In this document: positions 42,550-52,571 of the stretch, piece by piece | Layout of the letters: each line of letters opens with the position of its first letter | Position numbering within the stretch: the first letter of the stretch is position 1 | Assembly: GCA_017390585.1 (NCBI GenBank) | Contig: JAFPBB010000083.1 | Coordinates: 1 to 54,628, forward strand | Source: Tidjanibacter sp. | GTDB taxonomy: Bacteria > Bacteroidota > Bacteroidia > Bacteroidales > Rikenellaceae | DNA length: 54,628 nt | Reading direction: 5' to 3' | Position numbers and translations under genes: made by a program | The notes under the pieces: generated by a model | What the model was told of the DNA's origin: nothing | What the model saw: the letters and a program-made list of their open reading frames with translations, nothing else | Databases searched by the model: none

Positions 42550-43263
42550 ATGAGTGGAAGTATTTTTACCTCTTCAATCGGCAAGAAGATGTTTATGAGC
42601 ATCTCGGGCTGTATCCTCATCCTGTTCCTCACATTCCATATGTGTATGAACTTGGCATTAATCTTCTCCGACAGCGCCTACAACGCTATCTGCGGTTTCC
42701 TCGGCGCCAACTGGTATGCCGTTGCTGCAACCGCTGCATTGGCACTTGTTGTGTTGCTTCACTTTGGTCTTGCCATCGTTCTGACCATCCAGAACCGCAA
42801 GGCTCGTGGCACCATCCGCTACCGCGTTACCGAGCGTGAGAACGGTGTTGAGTGGTCGTCGAAGAATATGCTGGTACTTGGCTTCGTTGTAGTCATCGGC
42901 CTCATCGTTCACCTCGCCAACTTCTGGCTCAAGATGATGTACACCGAGCTTATGGGTGCCCACGAGGTTGCTCTCGGCGCCGCTACCGTAGCTCCCACCG
43001 ACGGTGCTGCAATCGTTCGTTTCTACTTCAGCCAGTGGTACTATGCCGCCATCTACATCGTATGGTTCGTAGGTCTGTGGTTCCACCTCACTCACGGCGT
43101 GTGGAGTATGATGCACTCGCTCGGTCTGAACAGCAAAGTGTGGTTCAAACGTATGAAATGCATCTCCACCATCGTTGCTACCCTCATCTGCGGCGGCTTC
43201 GCTCTGGTGACCATCGTACTTTTCTTGCAGGGCAACGGCATCCTGCCCAACCCCCTTTTCTAA
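42550..43263 (+). CDS. frdC: Fumarate reductase/succinate dehydrogenase cytochrome b subunit
   Basis: A 237-aa integral-membrane subunit that anchors the flavin and iron-sulfur subunits and passes electrons from menaquinol. Five hydrophobic segments are visible, beginning with MSISGCILILFLTFHMCMN. Histidines placed for haem b ligation include those in TFHMC, LLHFGLA, IVHLANFW and WFHLTHGVWSMMHS, as in the dihaem Wolinella/Bacteroides type. There is no FrdD partner, which fits the single-subunit type. It is first in the operon frdC-frdA-frdB (27-nt gap to frdA). Confidence 0.94.
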   Translation: MSGSIFTSSIGKKMFMSISGCILILFLTFHMCMNLALIFSDSAYNAICGFLGANWYAVAATAALALVVLLHFGLAIVLTIQNRKARGTIRYRVTERENGVEWSSKNMLVLGFVVVIGLIVHLANFWLKMMYTELMGAHEVALGAATVAPTDGAAIVRFYFSQWYYAAIYIVWFVGLWFHLTHGVWSMMHSLGLNSKVWFKRMKCISTIVATLICGGFALVTIVLFLQGNGILPNPLF

Positions 43264-43290
43264 TCTGAAACCAAAAATACCATACGTCAT

Positions 43291-45237
43291 ATGATTAAGC
43301 TTGATTCCAAAATCCCCGCAGGCCCCATCGAAGGCAAGTGGACAAAACATAAAGGTGATATCAAAGTCGTTAGCCCCGCTAACAAACGCAAACTCGACGT
43401 TATCGTTATCGGTACCGGCCTCGGTGGTGGCGCTGCTGCTGCTTCGCTCGGTGAGCTCGGCTACAACGTAAAAGTATTCTGCATCAGCGACTCGCCCCGT
43501 AGGGCCCACTCGATTGCAGCTCAGGGCGGTATCAACGCCGCAAAGAACTATCAGAACGACAACGACTCCGTCTACCGTCTGTTCTACGACACCATCAAAG
43601 GTGGTGACTACCGCGCACGTGAGGCCAACGTCTACCGTCTGGCCGAGGTTTCGAACCTCATTATCGACCAGTGCGTGGCTCAGGGCGTACCCTTCGCTCG
43701 CGAGTACGGCGGCCTTCTGGCCAACCGTTCGTTTGGTGGCGCACAGGTATCGCGTACCTTCTATGCCCGCGGTCAGACCGGTCAGCAGCTCCTCTTGGGT
43801 GCCTACGCAGCCCTCAACCGCCAGATCGCTGCCAAGACCGTGAAGAGCTACCCCCGCCACGAGATTCTCGACATCGTTCTCATCGATGGCAAAGCAAGAG
43901 GTGTGATTGCTCGTAACCTCGTTACCGGCGAGCTCGAGCGCCACGGCGCACACGCTGTGGTTATGGCAACCGGTGGCTACGGCAACGTATTCTTCCTCTC
44001 GACCAACGCAATGAACTCCAACGGTTCGGTGGCTTGGCAGGCATTCAAGAAAGGCGCCGCCTTCGCTAACCCCTGCTTCACTCAGATCCACCCCACTTGT
44101 ATCCCCGTACACGGCACCCAGCAGAGCAAACTCACCCTTATGAGTGAGTCGCTCCGTAACGATGGCCGCATCTGGGTTCCCAAGAACCTCTCGGATGTGA
44201 AGGCTCTCCGCGCAGGTGTTAAACAGCCCTCCGACATCGCCGAGGAGGATAGGGACTACTACTTGGAGCGTCGCTACCCCGCATTCGGTAACTTGGTTCC
44301 CCGCGACGTGGCTTCGCGTGCAGCCAAGGAGCGTTGCGATGCAGGTTATGGTGTGAACGAGACCGGCCTCGCCGTTTACCTCGACTTCAAGACCGCCATC
44401 AACCGCCTCGGTATCGACAAGATCCGCGAGCGCTACGGCAACCTCTTCCAGATGTATGAGAAGATTACCGCAGTGAACCCCTATGAGCAGCCTATGCAGA
44501 TCTACCCTGCTGTTCACTACACTATGGGTGGTACCTGGGTTGACTACAACCTTATGACCACCGTTCCCGGTCTCTACTCCATTGGCGAGGCCAACTTCTC
44601 GGACCACGGTGCAAACCGCCTCGGTGCTTCGGCTCTGATGCAGGGTCTGGCCGACGGCTACTTCGTGCTGCCCTACACCATCGGTGACTACCTCTCGAAG
44701 GAGATCCAGTCGCCCAAGGTGGACACCAACGATCCCGCATTCGAGGAGGCAGAGAACGCCATCCGCGCTAAGATCGAGAAACTCTACGCCATCAAGGGTA
44801 ACCAGACTCCCGACGAGCTGCACAAGAAACTCGGTTGCGGCATTATGTGGGAGAAAGTTGGTATGGCTCGTACCAAAGAGTCGTTGGAGCAGGCTATCGT
44901 TGAGATTCAGGCCTTGAGGAAAGAGTTCTGGAGCGACCTGAAACTCACCGGCAAGCCCGATGAGTTCAACCAGGAGCTTGAGAAGGCACTCCGTCTGGCC
45001 GACTTCCTGGAGCTCGGCGAGCTTATGGCACGCGACGCACTCAACCGTAACGAGAGCTGCGGTGGCCACTTCCGCGAGGAGTTCCAGACTCCCGAGGGCG
45101 AGGCTCTGCGCGACGACGAGAACTACGCCTATGTAGCCGTATGGGAGTATCAGGGTGAGGACAAAGAGCCCGTGCTCTACAAAGAGCCTCTCACCTTCGA
45201 GACCATCCACCTCCAGCAGCGTAACTACAAAGACTAA
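43291..45237 (+). CDS. frdA: Fumarate reductase/succinate dehydrogenase flavoprotein subunit
   Basis: A 648-aa catalytic subunit that reduces fumarate to succinate during anaerobic growth, or the reverse. It has an FAD-binding [17 protein letters not shown] near residue 40, the covalent-flavin segment [39 protein letters not shown] with an active-site Arg, and [12 protein letters not shown]. The C-terminal helical domain has [19 protein letters not shown]. Length agrees with Bacteroides enzymes, which are longer than E. coli FrdA. The complex lies on the cytoplasmic face of the inner membrane. Confidence 0.97.
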   Translation: MIKLDSKIPAGPIEGKWTKHKGDIKVVSPANKRKLDVIVIGTGLGGGAAAASLGELGYNVKVFCISDSPRRAHSIAAQGGINAAKNYQNDNDSVYRLFYDTIKGGDYRAREANVYRLAEVSNLIIDQCVAQGVPFAREYGGLLANRSFGGAQVSRTFYARGQTGQQLLLGAYAALNRQIAAKTVKSYPRHEILDIVLIDGKARGVIARNLVTGELERHGAHAVVMATGGYGNVFFLSTNAMNSNGSVAWQAFKKGAAFANPCFTQIHPTCIPVHGTQQSKLTLMSESLRNDGRIWVPKNLSDVKALRAGVKQPSDIAEEDRDYYLERRYPAFGNLVPRDVASRAAKERCDAGYGVNETGLAVYLDFKTAINRLGIDKIRERYGNLFQMYEKITAVNPYEQPMQIYPAVHYTMGGTWVDYNLMTTVPGLYSIGEANFSDHGANRLGASALMQGLADGYFVLPYTIGDYLSKEIQSPKVDTNDPAFEEAENAIRAKIEKLYAIKGNQTPDELHKKLGCGIMWEKVGMARTKESLEQAIVEIQALRKEFWSDLKLTGKPDEFNQELEKALRLADFLELGELMARDALNRNESCGGHFREEFQTPEGEALRDDENYAYVAVWEYQGEDKEPVLYKEPLTFETIHLQQRNYKD

Positions 45238-45307
45238 AACAAGAGGATTGAACAGGAACTATCCCGAATCCAAACGATTAACGTAAGCAAAAAAACAGAA
45301 CAACGAT

Positions 45308-46051
45308 ATGAATTTAACACTTGAAATCTGGCGTCAGCCCAACGCCAAAGCAGAAGGCAAATTCGAGACCTATGTGGTTAAGGATGTTTCGACCGAGAGC
45401 TCGTTCCTCGAGATGCTCGATATCCTCAACAACCAGCTTATCCACGAGGGTAAAGAGCCCGTAGCATTCGACCACGACTGCCGCGAGGGTATCTGTGGCG
45501 CTTGCTCGCTCCGCATCAACGGCCACGCACACGGCCCCGAGAGCGAGGTGACCACCTGCCAGCTCCATATGCGTAACTTCAAGGACGGTGACAAGATCGT
45601 CATCGAGCCCTGGAGGAGCCGCGCATTCCCCGTAATCAAAGACCTCGTGGTGGACCGCACCGCCTATGAGACCATCCTCCAGGCAGGTGGTTTCGTGTCG
45701 GTGAACACCGGCGGTGTGCCCGATGCCAACGCTATTCCTATCGCCAAGGACGACGCTGAGGAGAGTATGGACGCAGCTGCTTGTATCGGTTGTGGTGCTT
45801 GCGCCGCTACCTGCAAGAACGGCTCGGCAATGCTCTTCGTGGCTGCACGCGTTTCGTCGCTCGCCAAACTGCCCCAGGGTCAGGTGGAGGGCGCACGCAG
45901 GGCCAAAGCTATGGTTGCCAAGATGGACGAGCTCGGCTTCGGTAACTGCACCAACACCGGTGCTTGCCAGGCAGAGTGCCCCAAAGGCATCACCATCAAC
46001 CACATCGCTCGCCTCAACCGCGAGTACCTCAAAGCTAAATTCCGCAGCTAA
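45308..46051 (+). CDS. frdB: Fumarate reductase/succinate dehydrogenase iron-sulfur subunit
   Basis: A 247-aa electron-transfer subunit. The N-terminal ferredoxin domain carries the [2Fe-2S] ligands in [16 protein letters not shown]. The C-terminal domain carries the other cluster ligands in [17 protein letters not shown] and [15 protein letters not shown]. It bridges FrdA and the cytochrome b subunit. It follows frdA after 70 nt and is followed by a hairpin terminator. Confidence 0.97.
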   Translation: MNLTLEIWRQPNAKAEGKFETYVVKDVSTESSFLEMLDILNNQLIHEGKEPVAFDHDCREGICGACSLRINGHAHGPESEVTTCQLHMRNFKDGDKIVIEPWRSRAFPVIKDLVVDRTAYETILQAGGFVSVNTGGVPDANAIPIAKDDAEESMDAAACIGCGACAATCKNGSAMLFVAARVSSLAKLPQGQVEGARRAKAMVAKMDELGFGNCTNTGACQAECPKGITINHIARLNREYLKAKFRS

Positions 46052-46087
46052 GAGGTTGCTTCCGTAGGAGCAAAACAGAACCATAAT

Positions 46088-46117
46088 CAAGGGTAGGTGC
46101 ACTGTCGCCTACCCTTG
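46088..46117 (+). terminator. Hairpin after frdB
   Basis: A 10-bp stem (46088-46097 with 46108-46117), 36 nt after frdB. It has no T-run, so termination may be partial and eno may be partly co-transcribed; I see no consensus promoter in 46118-46184. Confidence 0.55.
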
Positions 46118-46169
46118 CTATGGGAATGATATATGTGAACAACACACAGTTAGGTTAATTATTAATTAA

Positions 46170-47477
<1,308 letters not shown>

Positions 47478-47572
47478 TTGCTTCACTCAGCCGCGGGTGG
47501 TGCCCACGAGGTGCCTCCCACGGCGAGAGTGGTGGGAATACCACAAGATAGGCATCAGAAGATGCAACGCAG

Positions 47573-47605
47573 AGAGGTCCACCCGCTGGGGTGGACCTCT
47601 TTTTA
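47573..47605 (+). terminator. Rho-independent terminator after eno
   Basis: A perfect 12-bp stem (47573-47584 with 47589-47600), a GCTG loop and TTTTT at 47601-47605. Confidence 0.92.
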
Positions 47606-47695
47606 TTTGCAACGGTGCCTGGGACTACCAACCTCTATCGGCTCCCGAGCGGTGCATCTATTTATATATATAAGAAAGAATAGGTGGGGCTATAA

Positions 47696-47730
47696 AAAAG
47701 AAGGGAGGGCACAGGGCCCTCCCTTCTTTT
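47696..47730. terminator. Terminator of the alpha-glucan cluster (minus strand), bidirectional
   Basis: A perfect 15-bp stem (47696-47710 with 47716-47730) with a 5-nt loop and A/T ends. On the minus strand it is followed by a T-run, 16 nt after the GH57 stop codon. Confidence 0.85.
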
Positions 47731-47746
47731 CGCTGCCACTCTCTCA

Positions 47747-49054
47747 CTATTTGGCAGCCGTAGTTTTCCTCTTGCAAGTACGCTTCTTGGGAGCGGGCTT
47801 GACCGCAGGCTCCTCCTCGGTCGCCTCCTTTGCAGGAGCGGGAGTCTCCGCGCAGCAACCCTTCTCATTGAGGGCAATCTGCAACTCGTTGGCGAAGTCG
47901 GAGAGAACGTTCATATAGTTGATGAAGGCGTTGTAGGCGGAGTCATAGGGGTTGAAGTAGCTATGTACATCGCCGTCGGAGAACCACTTGGTTGCCATAT
48001 AGTAGAAGTGGTCCGAAGCCTTCATAAAGTTCCAAACGTAGTTGAAATCGGGATTGTTGAGAGCGTGGACACTCTCCTGAAGACCATAGAGCTTACCGAA
48101 GGCCTCGTTCTGGAGCTCATTGCCGAGCCAAGCGGTCACGTCGCGCTCCTCATCTGCCCACGACATTGCGTGGGTGCAGTAGAGCACACCTGTGGGCTGG
48201 TTGGCAGCAGCGGTCTCGGTGACGGTGCCAAACTTGAGGGCGCCGGTGGAGAGCATAGCCTTGGGCAGCGAAGCCACAAAGTCGAAGATGCCGCTGGCAG
48301 CCTTCTGGTGCTCACCGAAGGTCTCGTAGTCCATAAAGAGGTTGACAATCTCGCCGGTGGTGTTCTCATCGGCAATCCAACCTGCATACTTGTCGGCGGT
48401 CAGAGGCCACTCGCCCCAACCCTGATTGGAGAAGCGGAAGGCGATGTCGTCGCTGAGCTTGTAGTTCCTCAGCAGCACGCGGAGCTTCTGGTCCAAAGCG
48501 TTGGCATAGACAAAGTTGGGACTCTTCCAACCCAAGACGTGCTTGGCACCCTCGGCCAACATTGCCTTGAAGCCCATAGAGGCCACCATCTCGCCAATCT
48601 GGTCGGAGTAGATGAGCTCGGTGTTGCGGAACGAGGTGGGGGTGTAGCCAAACTCCTCCTTGATGAGAGCAACGTGCTCCTCCACCTCGCGCTTGAACTC
48701 CTCGGGGGAGATGAGCGCCGAGAGGGAGTGGGAGTAGGTCTCGGCGAGGAACTCCACGCAACCCGTTGCGGCCAACTCACGGAACGAGTCGAGCACCTCG
48801 GGGGTGTAGCTGCGGAACTGCTCGATTGCCAAACCCGAGATGGAGAAAGTCACCTTGAAGGCGCCCTCATTCTCGCGGATGAGGCGGAGCAGGAGGTTGT
48901 TCATAGGGAGATAGCACTCCGAGGCCACACGCTGCATAATGATGCGGTTGGTGGAGACATCGAGATAGTTGTGGTCCTTGCCCATATTGAAGAACCTATA
49001 GGTTTTGAGCCTCAGAGGCTGGTGAACCTGAAAGTATAGACAAACTGTTTTCAT
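47747..49054 (-). CDS. GH57 alpha-amylase-type glucanohydrolase with basic C-terminal tail
   Basis: A 435-aa cytosolic enzyme (no signal peptide) of family 57, acting on alpha-1,4-glucans. The family regions are present: YFQVHQPLRL at the N-terminus, a nucleophile Glu in SFRNTELIYSD, the acid/base Asp in LFMDYETFGEHQ, and the helical THAMSWADEERDVTAWLGNE region. The C-terminal 40 residues are an Ala/Pro/Glu stretch ending in a Lys/Arg-rich tail (PAPKKRTCKRKTTAAK), which is not part of the GH57 fold. It is last in the cluster phosphorylase, debranching enzyme, GT4, GH57, and likely trims or recycles intracellular glycogen. Confidence 0.92.
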   Translation of the reverse strand: MKTVCLYFQVHQPLRLKTYRFFNMGKDHNYLDVSTNRIIMQRVASECYLPMNNLLLRLIRENEGAFKVTFSISGLAIEQFRSYTPEVLDSFRELAATGCVEFLAETYSHSLSALISPEEFKREVEEHVALIKEEFGYTPTSFRNTELIYSDQIGEMVASMGFKAMLAEGAKHVLGWKSPNFVYANALDQKLRVLLRNYKLSDDIAFRFSNQGWGEWPLTADKYAGWIADENTTGEIVNLFMDYETFGEHQKAASGIFDFVASLPKAMLSTGALKFGTVTETAAANQPTGVLYCTHAMSWADEERDVTAWLGNELQNEAFGKLYGLQESVHALNNPDFNYVWNFMKASDHFYYMATKWFSDGDVHSYFNPYDSAYNAFINYMNVLSDFANELQIALNEKGCCAETPAPAKEATEEEPAVKPAPKKRTCKRKTTAAK

Positions 49055-49123
49055 ATCTATTGGTTTTTCTCTTATTATCGTTTTATAGAAATGGTATGGC
49101 GAGCCAAGAGCCTCGCTGTGAGG

Positions 49124-50431
49124 CTATTTCTTGCTCTCCTGCTCCTTGATTACTCTCTCGTAGCCGGCCTTGATCTTGGCTGCGGCATTGTTCCACTTGA
49201 GTCCTGTAACCTCCTCGAGACCCTTGCGTGCAAAGAGCTGTCCGAGCGCGGGGTAGGTCACCAGACCATAGATGGCGTCTGCCATAGAGTCCACATCCCA
49301 GTAGTCCACCTTCACAGCATAGTCGAGAACCTCGGCCACGCCGGACTGCTTACTGATGATGGTGGGCACATTGGACTTCATAGCCTCCAGGGGAGAGATG
49401 CCAAAGGGCTCACTCACCGATGGCATAACATAGACGTCGCTGAGGGCAAACATCTTCTGCACATCGGCACCCCTGAGGAAGCCTGTGAAGTGGAAGCGGT
49501 CCGAGATACCCAGACGAGCCACACGGCGGATGACGTGATTCATCATATCGCCGCTACCTGCCATCACAAATCTCACATTGGGGGTACGTTTGAGCACCTT
49601 CGCAGCCGCCTCGACAAAGTAGTCGGGACCCTTCTGGAAGGTGATACGTCCGAGGAAGGTGACAATCTTGTCCTTCACGCCGCGCTCCTCCTCGATGTTG
49701 CTCTCGGCAAAGCGCACCGCGTTGTGGACAGTGATTACCTTCTCGGCGGGGATACCATACTTATTGATAATAATATTGCGTGTGAGGTTGCTCACAGCCA
49801 TAACCAAGTCGGCAGCCTCCATACCACCTCGCTCGATGGCATAGGTCTGCGTGTTGATGTTCTCGCCACTACGGTCATACTCCGTAGCGTGCATATGGAC
49901 CACGAGTGGTTTGCCCGAGACCTCCTTTGCAGCAATACCTGCATAGTAGGTGAGCCAGTCGTGGGCGTGGATCACGTCGAACTGGCCCTCCAACTCGAGT
50001 GCCACCTGACGGGCAACAACCGCATAGCGTGCAACCTCCTCAAGCAGGTTGGCGCCATACTTACCGGAGAAGTTGTACCTCTCCCTCCACACGTCACCCT
50101 CGTGGTGGATGTGTCCCACCTTCTCGCTGCGGTGCCTTTCGGTTTCCCACTGCTCGGGCGAGATGTAGGGGACCATATTGGAGTTGATCTCCATAAACTT
50201 AACGTGCTTCCAGATTTCGCTGTCGGCCTCGCCGCTACGATAGACTGCATCGACATCGCTGGCATTGACCACACGGATGAATCGCTGGTCCTCATCACCA
50301 TAGGCCTTGGGGACAACAAAAATCACTTCCACATCGTTGCGAGCCAAGCCGCGGGTCAGACCATAGCAAGCCGTACCCAGACCGCCGGCAATGTGGGGAG
50401 GAAATTCCCAACCAAACATTAATACTCTCAT
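49124..50431 (-). CDS. GT4-type glycogen-synthase-like glycosyltransferase
   Basis: A 435-aa GT-B-fold retaining glycosyltransferase. The N-terminal MFGWEFPPHIAGGLGTACYGL and the HAHDWLTYYAG segment are those of starch/glycogen synthase-like GT4/GT5 enzymes. The C-terminal nucleotide-sugar site has FLGRITFQKGPDYFVEAA and the E-x7-E region in SEPFGISPLEAMKS. The gene pairs with a debranching enzyme (5-nt gap) and GH57 amylase, the arrangement found around glycogen metabolism in Bacteroidales, so it probably elongates glycogen from UDP- or ADP-glucose. Donor specificity cannot be read from the sequence. Confidence 0.88.
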   Translation of the reverse strand: MRVLMFGWEFPPHIAGGLGTACYGLTRGLARNDVEVIFVVPKAYGDEDQRFIRVVNASDVDAVYRSGEADSEIWKHVKFMEINSNMVPYISPEQWETERHRSEKVGHIHHEGDVWRERYNFSGKYGANLLEEVARYAVVARQVALELEGQFDVIHAHDWLTYYAGIAAKEVSGKPLVVHMHATEYDRSGENINTQTYAIERGGMEAADLVMAVSNLTRNIIINKYGIPAEKVITVHNAVRFAESNIEEERGVKDKIVTFLGRITFQKGPDYFVEAAAKVLKRTPNVRFVMAGSGDMMNHVIRRVARLGISDRFHFTGFLRGADVQKMFALSDVYVMPSVSEPFGISPLEAMKSNVPTIISKQSGVAEVLDYAVKVDYWDVDSMADAIYGLVTYPALGQLFARKGLEEVTGLKWNNAAAKIKAGYERVIKEQESKK

Positions 50432-50436
50432 AGCGA

Positions 50437-52371
50437 CTATTTTTTCTGTTTTTCAATCATCTCGTTAATACGCAAAAGGGCTCCCACGCTCCAAGCCTGG
50501 GAAATCGAACCGCGAGCATCGTGTGGTGGATCACCCTCGTAGATCTCCGAAATGGAGCCGATACCCTTGGTGCTCATCTCCTCCTTGAAGGCCTCCAGAA
50601 TCTCCTCGGCCCTATAGAGGAAGCTCTCGCCCTTCACATCGAAGCGAGCCTTAACGTAGTGCTCCAGGGGCCACACCCACACCGTACCCTGATGGTAGGC
50701 CTCGTCGCGCGAGCGCTGATCGCCATTGTAGCGTCCCTTGTAGAGGGGGTTGCGGGGCGAGAGAGTACGCAGACCGCGGGGGGTGAGCAGGTGGCGCTTA
50801 ACAACGTCGGCCACAGCCTCCTGCTGCTCCAGAGAGAGCATCTTGAAGTTAAGCGAGCAAGCCACAATTTGGTTGGGGCGGATGAAGTTGTTGGCACCAT
50901 CGACACCCACATAGTCGGCCAGATAGCCATCCTCCAGCCAGAAATGCTTCAGGAACGACTCCTTGGTCAGTGCGGGAAGTTCCTTCCACTCCTCCACAAA
51001 GGCCTTGTCCTTAGCCTCGGTGGCGCACTCGAGTGCATAGCAGAGTGCGTTGTACCAGAGGGCATTGACCTCAACCTGGTAGCCATCCCTGCCGGTCACG
51101 GGTTTGCCATCCACGCAAGCATCCATCCAGGTGATGGCATACTCGGGATGCGAAGCCCAAATCAGGCCATTGGAGTGGAGTGCAACCACGCCGTCGATAC
51201 CGCGACGGTAGGCCTCCAGAAGCTCTTTGACCTTGTCGCCATAGCGTTTCCAGGTCTTCTTCCTGCCGATGTGCTCCTCGAGTTGCTGGAGGGTCCACAC
51301 AAACCAGAGGGGGGCGTCGACGGAGTTGTAGGCGCTACCCACATTGGGGAAGAGTCCGTTTTTCATCTCCGAGGTGATGGTGTCGAGCACATCCTCACAA
51401 GCCTGCACATCGCCCTGCGAGAGGGTGATACCGGGCAGCGAGATGAAGGTGTCCCTACCCCAGCGACCAAACCAAGGATAGCCTGCAACAACCTCGCTAC
51501 GGCCGCCCGAACGGGTCACAAATTGGTGTGCAGAGTGGCGGAGCAGCGAGATGAAGTCGGTCTTGGCATTACGCTCGGAGAGCTCCTTCTCGAATCGCTC
51601 ATTGAGAGCTTCGGGGTCGATCTCCTCGAGCGAGGCGGAGAAGACGAGGGGTTTGTTCTTTTCGAGTTTCACCTCGAAGTAGCCGGTTGTGAGCAGGTCT
51701 TCGTGGTGGTCGTAGCCACGTTTAGCCTCCTCGGCATACTCGAAGTCGTAGTACCAATCGGGGGCTGCTGCAAACTCCGCATAGGGGTCGGAGCACTGCA
51801 TATAAAGGTAGGGGAAATCCTCATAGAGGCGGCACTTAACACCACCTTTAACATCCCACGAGTGGCCGTTGGCATACATATTTGCTTTGCTCAACGAGTG
51901 TTTCTCTCGGAAGGCGAGGAAGGGGCGCAGACGGAGTGTGGTCTCGCTCTTTGCCTCCAAGAGGGTGTAGCGAATAAAGAGTCTCGAGTGTGAGGTGTGC
52001 TGACGCCAGAGGATCTCCTTCTTGAGCAGCACGCCGCCCACACGATAGAGAATCGTGGGCGTAGGGTTGTACTCGAAGTCCACAATATACTTGTGACCGC
52101 GAGGCTCATAGATGCCGGGGAAACGGTGTAGAGCGAGGTTGAAGTGCTGACCGTGCTGAATGACGGTCTCATCGAGCGACGAGAGGAGCACATAGCTCTT
52201 GTCGTCACCCTCCTTGATTGGGCAGACCATAAGTCCGTGATACTTTCGTGTGTTGCAACAGACGATGGTGGTGCTCATATAGCCACCCGTTCTGTTGGTC
52301 GAAAGCATCTCGCGTTGGAGCGAATACTCGAGGTTACCCAGACTGTTTTTGTCGAATGTTAGTACTGCCAT
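50437..52371 (-). CDS. Glycogen debranching enzyme (amylo-alpha-1,6-glucosidase type, GH133-like)
   Basis: A 644-aa cytosolic enzyme. The N-terminal beta-rich domain has NRTGGYMSTTIVCCNTRKYHGLM-type sequence characteristic of bacterial and archaeal debranching enzymes. The C-terminal (alpha/alpha)6 domain has the hallmark GYPWFGRWGRDTFISLPG near residue 300, later NALWYNALCYALE, and a C-terminal QGTVWVWPLEHYV. It removes alpha-1,6 branch points left by the phosphorylase. The start codon is preceded by an unusually strong Shine-Dalgarno sequence. It is separated by 5 nt from the downstream GT4 gene, so the two are co-transcribed. Confidence 0.93.
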   Translation of the reverse strand: MAVLTFDKNSLGNLEYSLQREMLSTNRTGGYMSTTIVCCNTRKYHGLMVCPIKEGDDKSYVLLSSLDETVIQHGQHFNLALHRFPGIYEPRGHKYIVDFEYNPTPTILYRVGGVLLKKEILWRQHTSHSRLFIRYTLLEAKSETTLRLRPFLAFREKHSLSKANMYANGHSWDVKGGVKCRLYEDFPYLYMQCSDPYAEFAAAPDWYYDFEYAEEAKRGYDHHEDLLTTGYFEVKLEKNKPLVFSASLEEIDPEALNERFEKELSERNAKTDFISLLRHSAHQFVTRSGGRSEVVAGYPWFGRWGRDTFISLPGITLSQGDVQACEDVLDTITSEMKNGLFPNVGSAYNSVDAPLWFVWTLQQLEEHIGRKKTWKRYGDKVKELLEAYRRGIDGVVALHSNGLIWASHPEYAITWMDACVDGKPVTGRDGYQVEVNALWYNALCYALECATEAKDKAFVEEWKELPALTKESFLKHFWLEDGYLADYVGVDGANNFIRPNQIVACSLNFKMLSLEQQEAVADVVKRHLLTPRGLRTLSPRNPLYKGRYNGDQRSRDEAYHQGTVWVWPLEHYVKARFDVKGESFLYRAEEILEAFKEEMSTKGIGSISEIYEGDPPHDARGSISQAWSVGALLRINEMIEKQKK

Positions 52372-52377
52372 ATCTCT

Positions 52378-52383
52378 CTCCTT
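52378..52383 (-). promoter_or_regulatory. Strong Shine-Dalgarno of the debranching-enzyme gene
   Basis: The minus strand reads AAGGAG, 6 nt before the ATG at 52371. Most genes in this window have A-rich starts without such a motif, as usual in Bacteroidetes. It confirms the chosen start. The 200-nt gap up to 52571 holds no clear promoter; it contains a 12-bp palindrome (AATCCGCGGATT) near 52455-52470. Confidence 0.6.
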
Positions 52384-52571
52384 ATTCTGTGTGTTATAAG
52401 ATTTGTTTTATGGTATTTGTTTAGGTTTCGGTCTTGGTAGGTTAGTCGTAGGTCAATCCGCGGATTGCCCAGCCACCCTACGGAGTGGAGGGAGGGGGGC
52501 TTGTGGGCCACCCCACCCTATTCCGCAGCGTGTTGATTATGTATTCTGTGGTCTCCGGTTGGCGGCCCTCA

